Source: Microglena sp. YARC (lineage: Eukaryota; Chlorophyta; Chlorophyceae; Chlamydomonadales; Chlamydomonadaceae). Taken from it: 64,000 nt of DNA. The notes beneath the pieces are model-generated. The model did not search any database, was not told the DNA's origin, and saw nothing but the letters and a program-made list of their open reading frames with translations. This document shows, in pieces, positions 57,622 to 64,000 of the stretch (the first letter of the stretch is position 1; every line of letters starts with the position of its first letter). The DNA lies in NCBI GenBank assembly GCA_022414725.1, contig CM039462.1, positions 113,601,813-113,665,812 on the forward strand, given 5' to 3'. A program made the position numbers and the translations under genes.

Positions 57622-58742
57622 CTGCGGCAAGTGGGGTGGGTAAGTGGGAGGGGTTGGGTGAGTGGGAGGGGTTGGGTGAGTGGAGGGGGTGAGTGGTGGC
57701 CCAGTATTATCTCTTCATCTCCACCCAGTCAGCTTCGTCATCAAAGCCTGGTCCTTGAACAGCTGCAGGGTGGAGGTACCGTTCACTACAGCAAGTGGGG
57801 CGGGTGAGTGGGAGGGCTTGAGTGGGAGGGGTCGGGTGAGAGGGCTTGAGTGGGAGGGGTTCGGTGAGTGGGAGGGGTTAAGTGGGAGGAGTTGGGTGAG
57901 TGGAGGGTGTGAGTGGGAGGAGTTGGGTGAGTGGAGGTGTAAGTGGGATGAGTAGGTGAGTAGGGGTGAGTGGGTGGAGGGAGGAGTGGGGGTGGGGGGG
58001 TGGGAGTGGGAGTGGAGGGGAGTGGGAGTGGGGGGGAGTGGAGGGAGTGGAGGGGAGTGGAGGGAGTGGGAGTGGGAGGGGGTGGAGAGTGGAGTGGAGG
58101 GAGGTGGAATTGGGGGTGGGGAGGGGAGTGGACGGGGAGTGGGAGGAATTGGCGAGTGGAGGGGGTAAGTGCGACGGGTTGAGTGGGAGGGGTCGAGCGA
58201 GTGGGCCCGGTTGGGTGAGAGGAAGGGTTGGGTGAGTGAAGGGTTGGTTGAGTGGAGGGGCTAAGTGCGAGGGTTGAGTGTGGCGGTGGCTAAGTGGGCA
58301 GGGTTGGGTAAGTGGTGAGGGGTGAGTGGGGGGAGTGGATAGAGTGCCACCGGAGAAAGGTTGAGTGGGGCGGTTTTTAAGGTTGAGTAGCGCATCCCTT
58401 GAATTGACGGGGCTTGAGTGGGCGTAGGTGAATGGGGGAGATAGCTGCAGTTACGAGAGGGCGCTTATGCGAAATACAAAAACACTAGCTTTACCTCCAG
58501 CTGCTCGCAATCTCAGGGTCGGCTCTCAATGATCGATCAAGACGTAGTGCAGCTTTCCTGGAAACTCGTCAACCAACTTTGCCGAGGTGGTTTGAGGGAT
58601 CTGGGGGGTAGTGGTAGGGGGGGAAGGGCAGTGTGATGGTAATGGGGCAGTGCGGTGGGGGAGGGGGCAGTGGATGGGGATGAGGGCAGTGGGGGGGTGG
58701 GGGGGGGGGAGGGGGGGCGGGGGGGGGGGGGGGGGGGGGGGT

Positions 58743-58774
<32 letters not shown>

Positions 58775-61700
58775 GGGGCGCGCGCGGAGGGGAATTGGCC
58801 TAGCCCTGGGCTGGGCTAAACTCCAAGATTTCAACAGTGCTGGAAAGCTGATTTTATCAGCTTCCAGATGCGGATAGCTTTGCTTTAGTTTGGCTGGGTA
58901 GCAAGCCAGGGGAAGCTTCCTAGAAGCTGCGACTTGAAGCTAAAAAGAAAAGCTATGCTAACTGCAAGGGCCACATGAAGTCAAGGTGTAGAGGACCACA
59001 AGTGGGCTAGTGCCTTCACATCGACGTTCCTACACACACACCGCACATTACACCACACACACCACACCACACACCGCACATGTACACACACACACACACC
59101 ACACACACACACCGCACATGTACACCACACACACACCACACACAAACACCGCACATGTACACCACACACACCGCACATGTACCCTCAGACACCCGCTGCG
59201 GATACACCTCACACACACTCACACCATATGCGTACCTGCAGGGGCCGCATGAAGGGGAGGTGTAGAGGACCACAATCGGGCGAGTGCTCTCATGGTATAG
59301 CTTACGAAGCGCAAACTGACCAAAGTGTTTGTCATCGTTGACGTCGAAGGCCTCCTCTCCAGGAGGGGGAGGGGCCGCTTCCTCCTCGGAAGCTTCTTTG
59401 ACCTGTCGGAGATGTAGTTGATGCATTGAGTTCACACAATGAGTGTATGTATGCATACATACATGCATATATGTACATACATATATATGTTATATATATG
59501 CAGGGGGGGGGGCAGGAAAAATGCTGCCGCACCTCAGCTACACTTTAAATAGAGCTTATCCTCAGTATCAGATTACGAATTTTTTTTCCGCTTTAGCCCC
59601 CTCTGGACCCCCCAGGGGTCCCGGGGCTGAAGCCCCAAGTTCCCCCGTGTCTCTCTCCGCCGTCTGTCTATCTATCCATCTGTCCGACAGATGTCCAGGC
59701 GTTTGAACGATTCTGACCACCTCCACACCCACAATTTTTACTCATAGTTGGAGTGCGCATGACTAGAGTTATCAGCATCGCAGCAGTCAAAATCCTTCGC
59801 AAAAGTTGTTCAATGTTTGTAGCTCTCTTCGGCTACCAGTAGCTACTTTCTCCTCTACTTCTGAAACTCCCTGCCGGTGACTGCTAAAGCGATTTTCCGT
59901 GTCGCTTGCGACACGATCTTAGGACTTTTCACCCCAGAAAAAGTTGAACAAGAAGTTTGAGGGTTCCCAAGTCTTTTTGGCCCCAATCTTAACCTGGCGA
60001 TAGACCATGTTTGGGCAACCCCATGAAAGATATAAGAGCATGAATGGATAGGGCAAGAAAAGATCTTTCGAATGGTCCCCATTTTAGGTGGTATAGGGTG
60101 GGGTAAGGGGTTTTAGGGTGGGGTGGGGTGGGGGGATAAAAATCGTTTTCAACTTAATTTTTCCCTTCCTTTTTTTCAAACTTCCAAACTTCCAACTCCC
60201 ATCTAAATCGGACACCGGTTTGAACATGCAGCCCAAATCTGTCTTCCTGCCCCCCCCCTACATATATACGTATTCTAGATTGCTTCGATTTGGTTTGGAT
60301 ATGATTTGTCTGGTTGCTTGCCATCATTGACATCACAGGCCCTCAACTGAAATATATCTCCCCACCCACCACCCATACCTGCCCCAATCCTACAAAACCC
60401 ACCCACCCGACCCTACTCCGGCCCCTCCCCCCACACACACACACCCAACACCTACCTGCTCAAAACCACCAACTCTCGTCCCAACACCAATCATTCTCCT
60501 ACCCCGGTATTTCCACACCTTCCCACCCCACCCTAACCCCACCTGCTTCACCTTCCCCACCCACCCATAAATCATTCTAACCAAATACTCTCCCCCCCCC
60601 CCCCCAACCCACCCAAATCCCCACCTATTCACCCTTCCCACCAACTTACCAAACTTACCCCCTCCCCCCCCCCCCCACACACACACACCAATCCCCCCCC
60701 CCCGCCAACCCCTTACCACCATCCTCCACAAACCCTACCCCACCAACACCACAAATCATTCCCCCACCCACCTCATCAGGAACATACTCCTTAGTCTTGA
60801 ACTCCGTAGCCAAGCCAGTGGAACTCAGATACTTCTCCCACGGACAGGGCAGCCATACATCCACTACCGGCTGCTGTGATGGCCTGCCACAGGGTTGGTT
60901 TAGTTTGGCTTGGCTTGGTTTGACTTTGTATTATGTTGGTTTGCTGTGATGGCCTGCACAGGGTTGGCTTGGTATGGCTTGGTTTGATTTGACTTCAGAT
61001 TTAGATTAAACCGGCTGCTGTGATGGCCTGCACAGGGTTGTTTTTATTTTGTTTGTTTGTCTTTATATTATATTGGCTTGGTTTGGTTTGGTTTGTCTGA
61101 ACTCCCTAGCCAAGCCAGTGGAACTTAGATACTTCTCCACAGAGAGGGCAGCCATACATCCACTACCGGCTGCTGTGATGGCCTGCACAGGGTTGGTTGT
61201 TTGGTTGTTTGGCTTGGTTTGGCTTGGTTTGATTTGACTTAGATTATACCGGCTGCGTGTGATGGCCTGCACAGGGTTCGTTTGATTTGGCTTGGTTTGG
61301 GTTTGACTTAGATTATACTGGCTGCTGTGATGGCCTGCACAGGGTTGGTTTTGTTTCTGTTTTGTTTGTCTTTGTATTATATTGGTTTGGTTTTGTTTGT
61401 CTGAACTCCCTAGCCAATCCAGTGGAGCTCAGGTACTTCTCCACAGAGAGGGCAGCCATACATCCACTCTCGGCTGCTGTGATGGCCTGCACAGGGTTGG
61501 TTTGGCTTGGCTTGGCTTGACTTTAGCCATACACCCACTCCCGGCTGCTGTGATGGCCTGCACAGGGTTGGTTTGGATTGTCTTTAAATTCATATTATAT
61601 TCGTTTGGTTTGGCCGCCATACATCCACTACCAGCTGCTGTGATGGCCTGCACAGTGTTGTTTTAGTTTTGTTTGTCTTGACATTATTTTGGTTTGGTTT

Positions 61701-63524
61701 GTCTTCACATTCTATTGGCTTGGTTAGGTTTGTATTTATTTATATTGGTTTGGCCTGCACAGGGTTGGTTTGGTTTGATTTAATTTGTTTCGCCTAGTGT
61801 GTTTTAAAGAGAGACTTTGATTATAATTGTTTGGTATGGTTCGTCTCGTCTTGTGTTGTTTCGGAGTGAGATTTTGATTAAAATTGTTTGGTTTGTCTCA
61901 TCTTGTGTTGTTTTCGAAGTGAGATTTATGTTGTATTGGTTTGGTTTGGACCCTCCACGTTGGTTGAGAGGCCATGTCCCACCCTCATGCAGCCGGCGGC
62001 ATCCAGCTCAATTTGACCATTGATTTGATTTGATATACCTTGATTTGATTTGATTGACCTTGACCTTGATTTGATTGACCTTGATTTGATTAACCTTGAC
62101 TTGATTAACCTTGATTTGATTTGAATGACCTTGATTTGATTTGGTTTGATTTGTTCAGTTCCCACTCGAACCTGTCTTCACTCTGGGTCATGCAGATCAC
62201 CGGCTGCCAAGACGCCCTCCACGTTGGTGGTGACGCCATGCCCCACTGTCACGTAGCCATGCTCACCCAAATCAACGGGATGGTTGATTGGCTACGATTT
62301 GGTTTGATTTCTCCAGTTCCCACTCGCACCTGTCTCAGCTCTGGGTCATGCAGGTCGCCAGCAGCAAAGACGCCCTCCACGTTGGTGGAGACGCCACGCC
62401 CCACATTCACGTAACCGGTTGCATCCAACTCAATCTGACCACTGATGGGATTTGATTGACATTTATTTTATTCTATTTTTTCAGTTCCCACTCGCACCTG
62501 TCTCCACTCTGGGTCATGCAGATCACCGGCTGCAAAGACGCCCTCCACGTTGGTAGAGACGCCATGCCCCAGCTTCACGTAACCGGTTGCATCCAACTCA
62601 ATCTGACCACTGATGGGATTTGATTGACATTTATTTTATTCTATTTTTTCAGTTTCCACTCGCACCTGTCTCCACTCTGGGTCATGCAGATCACCGGCTG
62701 CAAAGACGCCCTCCACGTTGGTAGAGACGCCATGCCCCAGCTTCACGTAACCGGCGGCATCCAACTCAATCTGCCCACTGATGAGATTTGATTGACATTT
62801 ATTTTATTCTATTTTTTCAGTTCCCACTCGCACCTGTCTCCACTCTGGGTCATGCAGATCACCGGCTGCAAAGACGCCCTCCACGTTGGTAGAGACGCCA
62901 TGCCCCAGCTTCACGTAACCGGCGGCATCCAAATCAATCTGACCACTGATGGGATTTGATTGACATTTATTTTATTCTATTTTTTCAGTTTCCACTCGCA
63001 CCTGTCTCCACTCTGGGTCATGCAGATCACCGGCTGCAAAGACGCCCTCCACGTTGGTAGAGACGCCATGCCCCAGCTTCACGTAACCGGCGGCATCCAA
63101 CTCAATCTGCCCACTGATGAGATTTGATTGACATTTATTTTATTCTATTTTTTCAGTTTCCACTCGCACCTGTCTCCACTCTGGTCATGCCAGATCACCG
63201 GCTGCAAAGACGCCCTCCACGTTGGTAGAGACGCACCATGCCCCAGCTCACGTAAATCCGCGGCATCCAACTCAATCTGCCCACTGATAAGATTTGATTG
63301 ACATTTATTTTATTCTATTTTTTCAGTTTCCACTCGCACCTGTCTCCACTCTGGGTCATGCAGATCACCGGCTGCAAAGACGCCCTCCACGTTGGTAGAG
63401 ACGCCATGCCCCAGCTTCACGTAACCGGCGGCATCCAAATCAATCTGCCCACTGATGAGTTTGTTGTTGGGCTGGTGACCGATGCCATAGAACAGTCCAA
63501 CCACATCTAAAGTCCTCTTCTCGC
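57506..63524 (-). CDS. NTRC: NADPH-thioredoxin reductase with C-terminal thioredoxin domain (NTRC), 5' part outside window
   Basis: NTRC is a plastid flavoenzyme that passes electrons from NADPH through its own thioredoxin domain to 2-Cys peroxiredoxin and other targets. Recognised exons in order: 63524-63340 (FAD-binding end of the reductase, [15 protein letters not shown]), 60883-60772 ([13 protein letters not shown] and linker), 59402-59236 (linker and CGPC of thioredoxin), 58600-58495 ([16 protein letters not shown]) and 57621-57506 ([15 protein letters not shown]...[18 protein letters not shown], stop TAG). Codon phases agree across the first three exons. The N-terminal reductase domain with the CxxC pair and NADPH site lies right of the window. 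Exon 60883-60772 has one extra base and exon 58600-58495 at least two indels relative to the family, so the gene is decayed or contains sequence errors. Confidence 0.85.
57640..58340 (-). repeat. Acceptor-side exon copy and G-rich minisatellite
   Basis: 57700-57800 is a copy of the terminal-exon head ([14 protein letters not shown]) with acceptor CTTGCTGTAG. The remainder is [24 protein letters not shown] repeat. Confidence 0.85.
58495..58600 (-). CDS. NTRC: NTRC exon D with indels
   Basis: Acceptor CCCCCCAG|ATC, donor CTGGAG|GTAAAG. Reads RSLKP, then in a second frame [16 protein letters not shown], then DPEIA in a third. The order matches thioredoxin, but two frame changes (near 58580 and 58525) mean that it does not translate as it stands. 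Confidence 0.7.
58660..58785. repeat. Long G run
   Basis: About 90 nt that is nearly all G (58690-58775) with GGGGCAGTGG units before it. Strong G-quadruplex potential; its exact length is unreliable in any assembly. Confidence 0.95.
58790..58955. mobile_element. MITE family AGCTTCTAGGCAGCT, copy f (diverged)
   Basis: Contains GGAAAGCTGATTTTATCAGC (palindrome shared with copy e at about 57130) and the right end GAAGCTTCCTAGAAGCTGCG ...AGCTAAAAAGAAAAGC. Confidence 0.5.
58965..59235 (-). repeat. Donor-side copy of NTRC exon C and CACA repeats
   Basis: 58965-59015 repeats the exon C tail region (AGGTGTAGAGGACCACAA, GGGC.AGTGC) with its GCAGGGGCCGCATGAAG-like end diverged. 59030-59180 is ACACACCGCACATGTAC minisatellite. 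Confidence 0.7.
59236..59402 (-). CDS. NTRC: NTRC exon C with thioredoxin active site
   Basis: 167 nt; acceptor CCGACAG|GTC, donor TGCAG|GTACGC. Acidic/Pro linker ([18 protein letters not shown]), then [13 protein letters not shown] and [13 protein letters not shown]. The [10 protein letters not shown] signature is specific to NTRC; CGPC is the thioredoxin redox motif. Confidence 0.9.
59403..60360 (-). other. NTRC intron
   Basis: ATAC/ATAT repeats (59450-59500), a TCTG/TCTA stretch (59640-59690), a GGGGTGGGGT stretch (60100-60135). A frame on the minus strand at 59855-60082 has ordinary composition but no recognised domain. No firm exon. Confidence 0.45.
60361..60770 (-). repeat. CCCACCC/A-rich low-complexity intron
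   Basis: Strand-biased C/A repeats with several C runs, directly downstream of exon B's donor. Confidence 0.9.
60772..60883 (-). CDS. NTRC: NTRC exon B
   Basis: 112 nt; acceptor CTGTGGCAG|GCC, donor [25 protein letters not shown] is the C-terminal helix motif of thioredoxin reductases; then [22 protein letters not shown] as linker. An extra G (GTGGGAGAAG where the other copies have GTGGAGAAG) shifts the frame; without it the exon is 37 codons, phase 0, and joins exon C. Confidence 0.75.
60900..61770 (-). repeat. Acceptor-side array of NTRC exon B heads
   Basis: About nine copies of ACCCTGTGCAG|GCCATCAC to varying lengths: long ones at 61095-61190 and 61396-61497 (to SSTGLAREF), short ones near 60955, 61025, 61265, 61335, 61550, 61645 and 61755. 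They are separated by TTGGTTTGG repeats. Confidence 0.9.
61770..62160 (-). repeat. TTGATTTGATT repeats and a partial exon A copy
   Basis: 61945-62025 is a diverged exon A fragment (CCTCCACGTTGG..GAG.CCATG.CCCA, GGCGGCATCCA). The remainder is TGATTTGATTGACCT microsatellite. Confidence 0.75.
62163..63330 (-). repeat. 168 bp donor-side array of NTRC exon A
   Basis: Seven copies at 62163, 62321, 62489, 62657, 62825, 62993 and 63161 (CACTCG.ACC landmark), exact 168 bp spacing in the middle. Each holds about 39 codons of exon tail ([19 protein letters not shown] to DPEWRQ), the donor CAG|GTGCGAGTGG and about 50 nt of intron. The true exon is the next unit, 63331-63524. Copies are very similar; the one at 63161 carries indels. 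Confidence 0.95.
63340..63524 (-). CDS. NTRC: NTRC exon A
   Basis: 185 nt; acceptor TTCTTCAG|GCG, donor GACAG|GTGCGA, entered in phase 1, ends phase 0. [20 protein letters not shown], then [10 protein letters not shown] and [15 protein letters not shown] form the FAD-binding C-terminal part of the reductase domain. Confidence 0.9.
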
Positions 63525-63529
63525 CTGAA

Positions 63530-63945
63530 GAATGGAATAGGATTTGATTTGGATGGGATTGATTTGGAATAGGGTTGCTCTGCTTTATTTTCTTCTCTTC
63601 TGCCCCCCCCCCCCCCATAGAACAGCCTAACCATATCTAAAGTCCTCTTCTCCCCTGAAGAATGGGAAGGAATGGGACTGGATTGGATAGGGTTGGATGG
63701 GATGCCATAGAACAGTCCAACCACATCTAAAGTCCTCTTCTCCCCTGAAGAATGGAAAGGAATGGGACTGGATTGGATAGGGTTGGATGGGATGCCATAG
63801 AACAGTCCAACCACATCTAAAGTCCTCTTCTCCCCTGAAGAATGGGGAGGAATGGGACTGGATTGGATAGGGTTGGATGGGATGCCATAGAACAGTCCAA
63901 CCACATCTTAAGTCTTCTTCTCGCCTGAAGAATGGAACGGGATCG
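63530..63945 (-). repeat. Acceptor-side array of NTRC exon A heads
   Basis: Four copies (about 63618-63660, 63703-63748, 63788-63833, 63883-63928; period about 85-95 bp) of CATTCTTCAG|GG(G/C)GAGAAG.. to GGACTGTTCTATGG, separated by TGGGATTGGAT-type repeats. Confidence 0.95.
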
Positions 63946-63959
63946 GATGGGATTCGATG

Positions 63960-64000
63960 GGACTACCCCTGGACTGCAACAAAATACATACATTTGAATA
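63960..64000 (-). repeat. Dispersed repeat family Z, copy 4 (cut by window end)
   Basis: CTACCCCTGGACTGCAAC is the reverse complement of the family Z left end (GTTACAGTCCAGGGGTAG); only about 30 nt are visible. Confidence 0.45.

Overview
The window is nuclear DNA of a photosynthetic eukaryote, most likely a green (chlorophyte or prasinophyte-type) alga. Three things point there: a plastid-type NADPH thioredoxin reductase with a fused thioredoxin domain (NTRC), interstitial TTTAGGG/CCCTAAA blocks of the plant and green-algal telomere type, and spliceosomal genes with short exons in long, very low-complexity introns. Coding DNA is a small fraction; the rest is retrotransposons, MITE-like elements, minisatellites and microsatellites. 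The species cannot be named from the sequence alone.

Layout. 1-3720: tandem 203-220 bp satellite arrays, the second with a dimeric higher-order pattern, plus a TIR-bearing repeat. 4057-11094: a Ty1/copia retrotransposon with LTRs that differ at one site. 11601-12403: a DNA element with terminal inverted repeats. 12508-15528: an unrecognised multi-exon gene on the + strand. 15.5-18.6 kb: a foldback element, a MITE and three minisatellites. 18793-28617: a Ty3/gypsy chromovirus on the minus strand with a perfect 5-bp target-site duplication and an apparent intron in gag. 28.6-32.1 kb: a leucine-rich-repeat locus (minus strand) with an inverted partial copy. 32-35.7 kb: simple repeats and an LTR-retrotransposon relic. 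35693-49190: an SMG9-like gene (nonsense-mediated decay) on the minus strand. 51142-53969: an Erf4/Golgin-A7-like gene on the + strand. 54-57.4 kb: hAT and MITE debris. 57506 to the right edge: NTRC on the minus strand, with its N-terminal part outside the window.

The most unusual feature is systematic. In all three recognisable host genes the introns contain tandem copies of the adjoining exon edge together with its splice site: exon tail plus 5' splice site on the donor side, and 3' splice site plus exon head on the acceptor side. Microsatellites lie between or beyond the copies. Two introns are bounded by exact direct repeats (19 nt in SMG9, 9 nt in the Erf4-like gene), as expected if they arose by tandem duplication of coding sequence. 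Both LTR retrotransposons carry a single in-frame UAG exactly at the gag/pol boundary, which suggests readthrough. Several single-base indels in otherwise conserved exons may be real decay or long-read assembly errors; this cannot be decided from the window.
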